NCBI GenBank assembly: GCA_025890175.1
Contig: JANPYM010000001.1
Coordinates: forward strand, 3,388,971 to 3,452,970
DNA from: Ciborinia camelliae
Taxonomy: Eukaryota; Ascomycota; Leotiomycetes; Helotiales; Sclerotiniaceae
Direction of reading: 5' to 3'
DNA length: 64,000 nt
A program made the translations under genes and the position numbers. This document shows positions 48,751 through 58,600 of this stretch, in pieces (position 1 is the stretch's first letter; each line of letters starts with the position of its first letter). The notes under the pieces were generated by a model. It worked only from the letters and a program-made list of their open reading frames with translations, did no database searches and had not been told where the DNA came from.

Positions 48751-48926
48751 CTCCTCCCCCCTTCCTCCCATCCCTCTCTTCCAACTCCTTATCATTTACA
48801 ACGAACCCCCATAAAAAAATTTCGATTTGATCTAATCCAACTTGAAGATATGATATACTCCCGATACGATACGATAGAAGTATAAATGAACCGAGCAGAA
48901 ATTAAAGCATCGCCGGCGGAATATAC

Positions 48927-48958
48927 TCAAGCCTGAAGCCTCAAGCCTCAAGCCTCAC
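48927..48958. repeat. 9-nt tandem repeat (AAGCCTCAA-type)
   Basis: About three and a half copies of a CAAGCCTCA-like nonamer, the first diverged by one base. Confidence 0.7.
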
Positions 48959-49354
48959 ACCCACCAAGACCCAGGAATTGGGCGGGGGAGACGCCACGTC
49001 TGACACAAACATCTCATTCGTACCCCTACCATCACCAACCCCATCTGCATGTCACTCACATTTCAACAATCAACGTACTGATAATGGATCATCATAATCA
49101 TAATCATAATTCATAATTCATTCTAGCTGGGTATTATAGTGTACTAGGCAATCTAGGGTAATCGTGATGGGAATCTACCATAACAATGCAAAACAATTTC
49201 ATCCTATCCCCCAAAAAGCAAGCTCGCGTTCCCCCATCTGTGTGACCATGTACTCCAATAAACACTCACTCCCAACTGACATTGTACTGCTCTCACTCCA
49301 GAGCCGGAACCTAAAAGAAAAGCAAGCCGCCGATCCATATCACAAGGAGCCTAT

Positions 49355-52300
49355 CTATTTCTGACTCTTCTTCCTCGCCCTCATGTTTGGCAAGGTATTC
49401 ATCTTGCCCGGTCTCCTCCCAATCTCCACACACAAAAAACGGATAAAATCTCTACTACACCAATAACTGCTATGAGCCGACAACATATCAACATACTGAT
49501 TGGTCAAGATGCCCTGGCGGCTGCCCAAAACATAATCGACTTGACCATTCTCATTCAACTGACAGAATTTCTTCTCCGCCATTTCCTCGGCTGAGAAATC
49601 ATGAACTGCCATTTCCATCTGAGAAGGCATCTTGGCTATTGTAGTAGGTCTGGGCATTTCTCCAACTGGAATTTCTTCATTTTGAGACATACCAGCAGCA
49701 GATTTCATTGCGTAGCTCACCGCCGTCATGAAACTGCGTGACGAGTCAGGCACTTCTGCTTGTTTGAGACATGCAGCGTATGATGCATCCACGCATGCAT
49801 TCAAACGGTATGCAATAGGATCGTTGCAATGCATAATGTTGTAGAGGTTGTCTACTGCTAAGCAGCCAAATGTACCCGCATCACCAAAACCGTCTTTCGT
49901 ACTGCCATTTTCACATTCGCAACCAGGCTTTTGAATCCCCTTTCTAGGCACTAAGCATTTGTTTTCGAGTAGAAGAAAGAAGGCACATGGACTGCCGGCG
50001 AGGAAGCAGTTTGTGGTTTGAAAATCAAAACACTTGGTATTTGGTCTCCATGAAAGCTCTGCTGGTACACTGTTATGTTGCTTACTCAACACTTCAAGTG
50101 CCATGGCACTACCAAGAGAATGTGAGAGGACGTGAACCCGACCATCTTTATGGAAGCCCGGATTATTCTTGCACCAAAGACGGTATATTCGGTTGGCCTC
50201 GGCAGTCAAAGCTGCGATCATCTTTTGCTTGTGTCCGGACATGTAGTACGGAATATCCAACATCACATCCGAGATGAGCTGGCGTACTTTTGGAATGTTT
50301 TCTTGAGTTATATCATCGAGTGAGTAATCACAACCAGTACGGTCTTTGTCTCCAGGCTTTTGTGGTCCACCGTCTTCAAACGAAAGGTTCGCGCGCCAGT
50401 TGACAGGGAGCACCATGCAGCCGCTAAAGTCTTCTCGAAGCACCTTCTTCACATCATCGTTCATGAGTTCGCGCTTCATCTCACACCGGAAACTGTTGAT
50501 TGCATATGTGAAATTAAAGCTCTCCATGCGCTCTGAAAGTTTCTGGCCAATACCATGAATGACAAGGCAAAGATCAGACACCTTTTCGCATTCATCTTGT
50601 ACCTTACATGCCGGGCAAGCATTCAGTTTATTATAATCAGTATTATTGTACTTCGCAGTTTTGCTCTGTGCTTTCATAACAGTCGTTAATTTCTTCGGAG
50701 TCTGAAGCTTGTACCATGCCTTCCAATTAAATCCACGAACGACAGCAATACCAACACATGCACCGTTTCTGATTTTTGTGAGAGGTCTACGTCCGTAATA
50801 AGCCGAAGGACAGAGGCTGGGCTTCAAAATGAAGGCTTCCTCGCAATTCTTATAGATGACCTCCGAATTTGGGTACTTTTTGCTAATTGAATTGGCTGCA
50901 GTTGGTTTAGCATCTGAATCTTCGACCTTACCCTCTGCGGCAGCTTCACCATAGAAGCAACGCGCGGCGCAATAGGGATCTGTAGAGAGTATGTGTTCGG
51001 AAGCATCATATTTTGAGGCTTTGGATTCTGGTTCCTTTGGCCATAGACGATGAGCGATCTTCTCTTCGCCCTCAGGGCCAACTTCTATCGCAGAACAGAG
51101 CTGATCGTCCCACGTCTGAGTCCAACATTCATTCTCCCTATAGCCCTTCTCTAGCTGGTTTGCGACACTTGGCTCAACAGGACACATGGTATCCTTATAG
51201 AACCAAGTGGCATAAATGCAGGAGTATTTATCGTAGAGAGATGACCAGTAAATTGGCTTTAACATCAAACCCGGTAAAGTAACCAAATGTAGTCTGCAAG
51301 TTCCAACGGGAACTTCAACTTGGCACTTTGAATGCTCCTTGTGCTTGTAAGCTTTGCATCCTTCAATTTCCATATCCTCTGTAGTATCACGCTCGTGTGA
51401 TTTCCGAGTATCATTGGAACTCTCATCATTTGTTGGGTTATACTGAGCCACACGGGTTTTACCACGATTAAGATCAGGTAGTTTGACAAATGGGTTTCCT
51501 GTTGTACCATATCCCGAAGTTTGTGCCCTTTTGGTGTATGCATTGCCATTTCCAGCTATGAGCACATTGGCTTTGGATGTTTGCAATTGAGGTTCGCAGA
51601 TGCAATTGTCATTCGCAGCATCTCCTTGATCTGTGACCGTGTGGTCCGCAGGTAAATCTTCGTCCGATTCATCATATAACCCGTCATCTTGATCAGTCGT
51701 ACCATCTGCCTGTCGTTTATCAAAGAACCAACCTTTGCCTTTGGGATTTTCGCTCGTACAATGAGACTTTTGGGCAGACGGTCTGGTCTCGGAGTTATTA
51801 ACGTGGTTATTATAAGATGTAGACTTGTGCACAGGTGATCCAGAAGAATGCTGGGATTGGTTGTTCTTTTGAACAGACTTATGTATGTCGGGTAAGGATC
51901 GTTCTAACTCGGAACAACAATCCGATACCTTTTTAAAGGATGTCTTCAATGCAGGCCTCTCTGTAATCTGCTTATCGTTTTGTTTGGCTGGATCGCAGCA
52001 GCTTCCCAGTCTTGTTAGGCATTCGGATTCATTTTGCTTAGAAGAACCATTGCCATTCCTCTCATCACAGCAACTTGGAATTCTAGTACTTGCCTCCATT
52101 TCTTTCGATGGATCAGCCTTGCTCTTGTCACAGCTGCCAGAAAATACCGTTTCCGCTTCGGACTCCGTTCGTTTATCGACCTTGCTCTCGTCACATACAC
52201 CGGAAAATATCGTTTCGGCTTCAGATTGCTCTCTATCAGAAGAGCTATCCTCAGACTGCACTCTGCTGGAAGAGTTATCGATGACCTTGATTTTGTTACA

Positions 52301-54253
52301 GGTGCCAGAAAATATAGTTTCGGCTTCAGATTGTTGTCGCTTGACGAAAATGTTGCCTTTGCTGTCATCACAGCAGCTTGGCATTCTTGAGGCTGGGGAA
52401 TCCAAGTCATCCTTTTCTTTTCTAGCATTAAAAGCGGCACAGCAAGCGTCTTCCTCGTCCTCGGAGCCATCGGAGTCCCCGGAATCCTTGGTGTCATCGG
52501 TTTTTTGGCGTTGGTCTCTGTAAAACGAGGCTGTAGTCGGCTTCCCGGCCGTTCGGGAGTCTGAAATTGGCTCCATCTGAGCCTTCAACTGCTGGTCAAA
52601 CCAAGCCTCTGTCTCTTCTATTTGAGCCGCTCCATCTTGTTCGGCAACAGGAACTGTCTTTCCCTTATTCTTGAGCTTCGTCTTAGCAGGCTTCGTCTTA
52701 GCAGGCTTCGCCGTAGCAGGCCAAGCCTTTGTCTCGTCCATTTGAGCCTCTTCATCTTGTTCAGCAACAGGAACTGTCTTTTCGTTATTCTTGAGCTTCG
52801 TCTTAGCAGGCTTCATCTTAGCAGGCCAAGCCTTTGTCTCTTCCGTTTGAACCTCTTCTTCTTCTTCAGCAACAGGAACTGCCTTTCCCTTATTCTTGAG
52901 CTTCTTCGAAGCAAGCTTCATCGTAGCAGGCCAAGCCTTTGTCTCTTCCGTTTGAACCTCTTCTTCTTCAGCAACAGGAACTGCCTTTCCTTTATTCTTG
53001 AGCTTCATCGTAGCAAGCTTCGTCGTAGCAGGCTTCATCATAGCAGGCTTCATAATAGCAGGTTTCGTTGTAGCAGGCTTCGTCTCCTTGGCTGGCTCAA
53101 TAAATGTATTCCCTGCTGGCTCATTTTGAGATCTTTCTCTTTCAGACCTTCCTCGCCTACAGTTGTGATTCCAATGTTTGGATCGATTGATCTGATCAGT
53201 GCTATCCTGCTGAAGGCCTTCCTCACCAGACAAACACTCAGGTTGGAGGTTGTCTGGTTTTCTTTCCTCAGACTTTTCTTTTCTCTGCTTTGAAGATTTG
53301 AGTGGTTCGGTAGGGAGTGGCTCGGTAGGGCGGGGGTATAATGCTTTGGGTTCCTCGGATCTTCCCATCTTGCGATCTGAGTCTTCCAGTGGTTGATTAC
53401 ACAAACACCCAGGTTCGGTATCTTCCCCTAGTTTAGATTCCTTTCCAGATATTTCTCTTTCAGACCTTCCTCGTCTGCAGTCATGCTCCCAATGTTTGGA
53501 ATGCTTGATTTGGTCAGGTCTATCTATCTGAAGGTCATTTCTAGACTCAGATTCGTTGATTGGTTCTGCACAGGGCTGCTTGCCTTTGGTCTGTTCGGGG
53601 GATATTTGGGGTTGGTAAGTTTGAGTCTTAGCCACCACATCTTGAGGAGCTTTAGGGCAAGATGTACACTGGCACGTCCCCTTCTTCTTTCTACACCACA
53701 GGTGGGTTCCCTTGCAGGGACAACCAATCATTCTTAAGGCGGAATTTTCCTCCTTTCCCCCTGCGATAGGTTGCTTCTGGCGATTTGTAGACTCAGACTC
53801 GGTTGGTTGTTGATACGTTGTCGATCCAGTCGTTGGCTGATACGTTTCGGGATTTTCTATGGTCGGCTTGAAGGATTCCTTGAATGCCTCCTGTTTCTTG
53901 GATCTCAACCCAATACCACCAAATTTCTTGTCTGTCGCTGGCTCGACGCCCAATTTGGGCCTAGACGTCCGATTATGAGTTCTGCGATCCCTCTTCGAAC
54001 TCATTCCCATCCATGCTTCTAGAAGTGCCTTATTATCACATTTTGAGAAAGGTCGAGGAGGATGCTTGATATTCTTCGAGTCGGCCGTTGGGGGTTGTAC
54101 AGCAGTGAGAGAATCATCGAGAGGAAGAGGGGAGCAATAGAAAAACCATGCTTTCAATGGGGGGATCGAATCACAGGGTTTGCAGACTTGCTCGCTGCTA
54201 CTGGGGGGAGCGAGGTCGCATCCTTGCCCTAGCGTATGAATAGGTTGAGACAT
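49355..54253 (-). CDS. DDHD-domain phospholipase A1 (PA-PLA1 family) with a very long repeat-rich insertion
   Basis: Single open frame, 1632 aa from the ATG at 54253; another ATG nine codons upstream (54280) is less likely because the conserved-looking N-terminus starts at MSQPIHTLGQG. PPLKAWFFYCSPLPLDDSL (about residues 40-58) is the N-terminal signature of fungal PA-PLA1. After a long insertion the family resumes with IYATWFYKDTMCPVEPSVAN and WDDQLCSAIEVGPEGE, then LCLVIHGIGQKLSER, the lipase serine motif VLSHSLGSAM (SxSxG, Ser near 1379) and the DDHD region with TTNCFLAGSPCAFFLLLE, MHCNDPIAYRLN and a late His in MLSAHSSYW. Such enzymes hydrolyse phosphatidic acid and related lipids at internal membranes. 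The insertion (about residues 100-960) is charged, disordered and repeated, so the protein is about twice the family's usual length. Confidence 0.92.
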   Translation of the reverse strand: MSQPIHTLGQGCDLAPPSSSEQVCKPCDSIPPLKAWFFYCSPLPLDDSLTAVQPPTADSKNIKHPPRPFSKCDNKALLEAWMGMSSKRDRRTHNRTSRPKLGVEPATDKKFGGIGLRSKKQEAFKESFKPTIENPETYQPTTGSTTYQQPTESESTNRQKQPIAGGKEENSALRMIGCPCKGTHLWCRKKKGTCQCTSCPKAPQDVVAKTQTYQPQISPEQTKGKQPCAEPINESESRNDLQIDRPDQIKHSKHWEHDCRRGRSEREISGKESKLGEDTEPGCLCNQPLEDSDRKMGRSEEPKALYPRPTEPLPTEPLKSSKQRKEKSEERKPDNLQPECLSGEEGLQQDSTDQINRSKHWNHNCRRGRSERERSQNEPAGNTFIEPAKETKPATTKPAIMKPAMMKPATTKLATMKLKNKGKAVPVAEEEEVQTEETKAWPATMKLASKKLKNKGKAVPVAEEEEEVQTEETKAWPAKMKPAKTKLKNNEKTVPVAEQDEEAQMDETKAWPATAKPAKTKPAKTKLKNKGKTVPVAEQDGAAQIEETEAWFDQQLKAQMEPISDSRTAGKPTTASFYRDQRQKTDDTKDSGDSDGSEDEEDACCAAFNARKEKDDLDSPASRMPSCCDDSKGNIFVKRQQSEAETIFSGTCNKIKVIDNSSSRVQSEDSSSDREQSEAETIFSGVCDESKVDKRTESEAETVFSGSCDKSKADPSKEMEASTRIPSCCDERNGNGSSKQNESECLTRLGSCCDPAKQNDKQITERPALKTSFKKVSDCCSELERSLPDIHKSVQKNNQSQHSSGSPVHKSTSYNNHVNNSETRPSAQKSHCTSENPKGKGWFFDKRQADGTTDQDDGLYDESDEDLPADHTVTDQGDAANDNCICEPQLQTSKANVLIAGNGNAYTKRAQTSGYGTTGNPFVKLPDLNRGKTRVAQYNPTNDESSNDTRKSHERDTTEDMEIEGCKAYKHKEHSKCQVEVPVGTCRLHLVTLPGLMLKPIYWSSLYDKYSCIYATWFYKDTMCPVEPSVANQLEKGYRENECWTQTWDDQLCSAIEVGPEGEEKIAHRLWPKEPESKASKYDASEHILSTDPYCAARCFYGEAAAEGKVEDSDAKPTAANSISKKYPNSEVIYKNCEEAFILKPSLCPSAYYGRRPLTKIRNGACVGIAVVRGFNWKAWYKLQTPKKLTTVMKAQSKTAKYNNTDYNKLNACPACKVQDECEKVSDLCLVIHGIGQKLSERMESFNFTYAINSFRCEMKRELMNDDVKKVLREDFSGCMVLPVNWRANLSFEDGGPQKPGDKDRTGCDYSLDDITQENIPKVRQLISDVMLDIPYYMSGHKQKMIAALTAEANRIYRLWCKNNPGFHKDGRVHVLSHSLGSAMALEVLSKQHNSVPAELSWRPNTKCFDFQTTNCFLAGSPCAFFLLLENKCLVPRKGIQKPGCECENGSTKDGFGDAGTFGCLAVDNLYNIMHCNDPIAYRLNACVDASYAACLKQAEVPDSSRSFMTAVSYAMKSAAGMSQNEEIPVGEMPRPTTIAKMPSQMEMAVHDFSAEEMAEKKFCQLNENGQVDYVLGSRQGILTNQYVDMLSAHSSYWCSRDFIRFLCVEIGRRPGKMNTLPNMRARKKSQK
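51950..52400 (-). repeat. Degenerate coding repeats, SEAETIFSG and SCCD motifs
   Basis: Within the phospholipase insertion, QSEAETIFSGTC, QSEAETIFSGVC and ESEAETVFSGSC occur at intervals of about 25-40 residues, interleaved with RMPSCCDD, RIPSCCDE and RLGSCCDP. They look like two intermixed short duplications with conserved Cys. Confidence 0.8.
52615..53095 (-). repeat. Coding tandem repeat, four units of about 36-45 residues
   Basis: Inside the phospholipase gene. Each unit follows KLKNKGKAVPVAEEEEVQTE then ETKAWPATMKLA, with small changes between copies, preceded by short Lys-Pro-Ala steps (TTKPAIMKPAMMKPA). The repeated unit alternates basic and acidic blocks and ends in the same KAW-P motif. 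Confidence 0.9.
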
Positions 54254-55680
54254 GTTGTCTCGTACTGCAAAAGTTAACAAGCGGTTTCCGCAGAATGGAC
54301 GAAGGAGTCGTGGCGGACTTACAGTTATAAAGAAATTAATACTAGGTTATTAGAAGGATTATAGGAAATAAACACCCGGTCTGCAAACGTAGTTGTCGTC
54401 AAAAAATCAGAAGCAGGGACACTATAGTGATGCTGATGGTGGTGTAATTGGTGGTGAAGCGTAAAGAATGTAAAGAGAATGATGATGAAGATGAAAGAAA
54501 AGAGGAGAGAGAAAGAGAAGAAGCCATAAACAAGTAAGATTGTCGCTGCCAATATCAGGCAAGCGTAAGACAGGAAGGATGTATGTACTGTATGTACCGT
54601 ATGTACCTACCTACTGTAGTCGTGTTACTTTTGGGAGGCGTGGCGGCAACCGCGATCCAGATATGTACAACGAACTTTCTGTGTGAGATGACGTCGGCTA
54701 GGTTTCGGACGGCGCTTTGGGATGGGGGATGGATGGGGGGATGGGGGATGGGGAACATCACATGCCATGCCAGGAGGAATAAAAGAAAATAGATAGATAA
54801 GTACTAGGTAGGTAGGTAGATAAGATAAAAAACCCTTGGAAAAGAGATCCAAGATTATATATAATTATTAATTGTGAATAGCTTCATATAGTATGGTATC
54901 GTAGTGTCATGGTATCGTGGTATGAATTTTTCATTTTATGAGAAACTATATGGATATGATAGGTAGGTGCTGACTGATACTGATATGATATTTCATACCT
55001 TGCCGCTTTTGAGGACCAATCATACGTACAGTAGGGTAGGTACCTACCTAGTAAGTAAGATTACCTAAGCAGACCCGACTTAAATACTAGGTGGTATATT
55101 TGAGACCGCACCGCATAATCACGATTCACAAACAGTTCATTTTACATTTCTTTTCATTCTTCTACTCTGTACAATGTATTACTATAATAAGTGTCAAGGT
55201 TTCCCAAGATATCTCCTTTTGGTACCTATCCGTTTCGTATCCATCCTTATCATAAATTAAATCATATCCATCCTTCTTGCACGCATTTGTTAGTCAAATG
55301 TGCAATAGTACAAGAGGATTGATTGAAACCGAAACCTCGCCAGTAAACAAACGAAAAAAACTAATGAAACATAAACCAAATTTGCATCGCGAAACGAAAT
55401 TTTCTTATCCATTCCATATATATGCAGAAACCATCCATATACAATCGTGAAGCTCAATTTCCAGATAAAATCTTCTAGGCTGGAATTGCCAAGGTTTCAA
55501 TGACAGGCTTAGGGAATGAGTTCGCGGTCGATATAAAACGATTGCCCAAATAAACTTGTACTGCGCAACCAGGGAAGAAGGATGAACTGAATGTATAGCC
55601 ATATCCTTCAAATAACTTGGAAAGTATGAAGATGATACACTGTTACAAGACATGAAAGGATGCAGATTGATAGGATTATC
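54254..55680. promoter_or_regulatory. Promoter side of the phospholipase gene and 3' side of the 1536-aa gene
   Basis: About 1.4 kb. It holds a perfect 14-nt palindrome GGTAGGTACCTACC (55035-55048) and further TAGGTAGGTAG runs (54806-54820), plus a GGGATGGGGG-type G-rich patch (54718-54752). No ORF with coding character. Confidence 0.4.
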
Positions 55681-58600
55681 TCATTCGACGTATTGCTCAG
55701 GAACGAGCTTCATACCTCCATATGGATCATTGTGCGAGGTGCTTGACAATGAATGCGGTTCCCACTGCTTATCATGGCCGTTCCTTGAAGTGCGAGTAGT
55801 TCTCTCAACTTTGGCAATACGAATCGCTTCATTGATCGACAATCGAAGATGCTGGAGACGTAACATGATCTGTTCTGACCCACCAATGAGCTCTAATATC
55901 TGCTCCACGTCAAACACCAGCTTCAAGAGAACTGTATCTGCGTTACAGAAGGTGCGGATAGACATGAGGGATGCTACCTGCTTCCAATTGTAAAGCATAG
56001 ACGAGATACGAACGTCATCACCCAGTCGGTCGCCGTGGAATCGAAAGTTGTACTGGTTGGCAGTAACTAGATCGCGCTGAGTGCCTTGGTCGTACATGAA
56101 TTCAACAACGGCAGGACGGCCCTTATTCTTCCATGTGTCCACAGTCTTCTTGATGCTGTCGATAGACATGCGACCTTGGCTAAACTGGATCATGAGGAAG
56201 GTATTGGCTGTGTGAACTATCATAAGTTCTAGTTCAACTAAATATCTGGCTTGCTCATACGGGTTGATTGAGATAGACAAAACCGATATCCTATTTTTGT
56301 CGCTTTTCAGGTCCGCCTTTTCAGTCTAATCGAAGTCAGTAAAAGAAACGGCATATGGCAAAGTATACACTCACGAATCCTTCGATTTTGTTCTTGATCT
56401 TCTCCATCATACCAGGTTTCTTGGGTTTGTCTATTTTTTGAACGGATTTTGAGCTCTGGAGTGTGGGTAAGATCTCATTTGGCGATGATCCAAGCCAGCC
56501 ATGCTCTCCAAACATTTTTTTCATCGGCGAACGCGATCTCTTTTTGGGAGAAATTGGAAGATCTGGGCTTTCAAAGTTAGGCTCATCTTGCTCAGCTACA
56601 TCGACCAGATTCTTTGTGGGGGATCGAGTCATCTGTCGATTGACTGCAGTCGAAGCTGAGCTCGAATAAGACTCATTGCTGTAATTAGAATTTGTCTGCT
56701 TTCGAACCGGAGCATATGTTGCAGAACGACCTCGGCCATCAACTGGCTCTTCATCGGATGAGTGTGGAGGCTGCTGTGTGCGATGATCGCCAGATATCTT
56801 GCGGACAGGGGAACGCGACGGTTGTGGATAATCACGCACAGCTTGACGAACCGGGGAGCTTGATGGCTGTGGAAATTTCTCTCGGGACTCCTTGTGTATA
56901 GGAATACGAGATGGCTCAAGAGTAGCAGCACGACCCCGGTGAGGTAGACTTTGAGTGGGATAGGTATTATGAAGGATGGGCGAGATAGAATCGACATCGG
57001 CATAATAAGCTCGATGGTCGGTGTTAGGAGATTCTTCTCGTGAAGCAAAGCGCAATGGTGTTACACCTGGAGATGTTCCCCTACGCTGAAGACCATGACC
57101 AAGACTTGAGTATTGAGGTGCAGTGAAAAGATCGCTCCTATTTGTTCCATGACCAACCGACCGCGAGTTCTTAACATGGCCAAGACTTGGTGACGATGCA
57201 GGTCTAACATCATAAACATGCATGAAGTCGGTAATTGTGGTCTGGTGCGAGTCCGACTCGTCTACAACTAGTGGAGTCTCCGGCTCGAATGTGTATGGGT
57301 TCTTGAAATTTTCAGCCTTGTGACGATAAGATGAACTAAGAGAAGTTAGTATATCTCAATATTAATTCATTATTTGACTTGCCTATTGGCAAACATTGCT
57401 TCCACTGGCTGTTGTTGAGGGGAATAAATAGATCCGGGGGTTCCAATAGGAATGAAATCGCCAAAGAGACCACCGCCACCTGAGCTGCCAGAAAAGTAGT
57501 ATTCCTTAATGTCAGAGACAGTTGAGCGGGCATTGGTCTCAGGAGTGTTTGGTTGATCACTTGACATGTGTGAGACCTTTGTGCTGCGACTGGTTGATAT
57601 TGTTGAATTGACAAGGTGGCTGTTTGGCTTATGGATGGCAGCTTCTTGGTCAACCAAATAAGGCGTGGCCTGTTCAATTGAACCTAAAACCTCGCGCTTT
57701 GGGATTGAAGAAAAACGAGGTGGAAAACGCGTTTGGTCGTTGCTGCTGTTGTTGTTGTTTTGGTGTTTTGCTCCTTGTTTAAGCTGGACTTGACTTGGTT
57801 GCTTGCAGATGTACAAAGGTTGTGGAGGGTCAATGGTTGGAGATTGTAAAGTAGGTAGACGACCTTGATTGAGTTCCATCAAAAATCTCTGTGCCGCTTC
57901 GCCTACACGATTTCCATCATAAAGTGAATTATTATTGTGGTCATCGGGACTATTGTGGAGATTTTTTGGACTATTGTCGCGAGTCGCTTGTTTAGTTCTA
58001 TTGTTTTGTTTTGGTAAATAAACATCCGTTGCACCATCGAGATTCATAACTTGTGTTTGAATTGGTCCAGGTGCAATTGCAGGTGAAAACAATTCAACTG
58101 AAGATTCCATGAAATCTGAAATGGTTAAGTGCTCATTCGTCAAGGTATGTTGGTTTCCAATGGTTTGTGATTGTAAAGTTGGTGGAAGTTCGGTTGTCAA
58201 GGGAATTGAATTTTTTTGACTTCTCGCCTTTGGCACAACGAAAGTGGCAGAAGATTCACTTCTTATCGGAATTCTTGATATGTATGAACGTTCAAACAAT
58301 CGACCTGGTGGTGTAAAATTTACTTTTACGACAGAAGTAGAGAACTCTGACTTCGCAACTTCGAGGTTCTCGATGCAATCGTTATCGGTCTCCACCTGTG
58401 GAAAAGTTGGTTTCTGGGGCGTTGCAGTTTCGGGTTTATAGAGATCGACTCCAAAATCGGATGAAATGTTACTTTCTCTCCGTGGAGTTCGCTGGGTACT
58501 ACGTGAAAAGCCTTTGTGCTTGTTGAGGGGATCGAGGGAAGATGGAGGACTGTAAACTGTTGGTGATAAACAAGATTCCCCGGATCCTTCAGATTCTTCA

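Larger units (their letters stand above)
47838..49354. other. Convergent intergenic region with simple-sequence DNA
   Basis: Between the 3' ends of the copper-protein and phospholipase genes. It is dominated by low-complexity sequence: pyrimidine-rich 48115-48295, a minisatellite 48341-48624, CCCCTG repeats near 48725-48750 and a 9-nt repeat near 48927-48958. Open frames inside are by-products of the repeats. Confidence 0.6.

Noticed and set aside
51885..53293. Long plus-strand ORFs (up to 223 codons, Leu/Arg/Ser-rich) opposite the phospholipase gene
   Set aside because: They mirror the charged repeats of the minus-strand gene; composition is unnatural and the phospholipase frame is clearly the real one.
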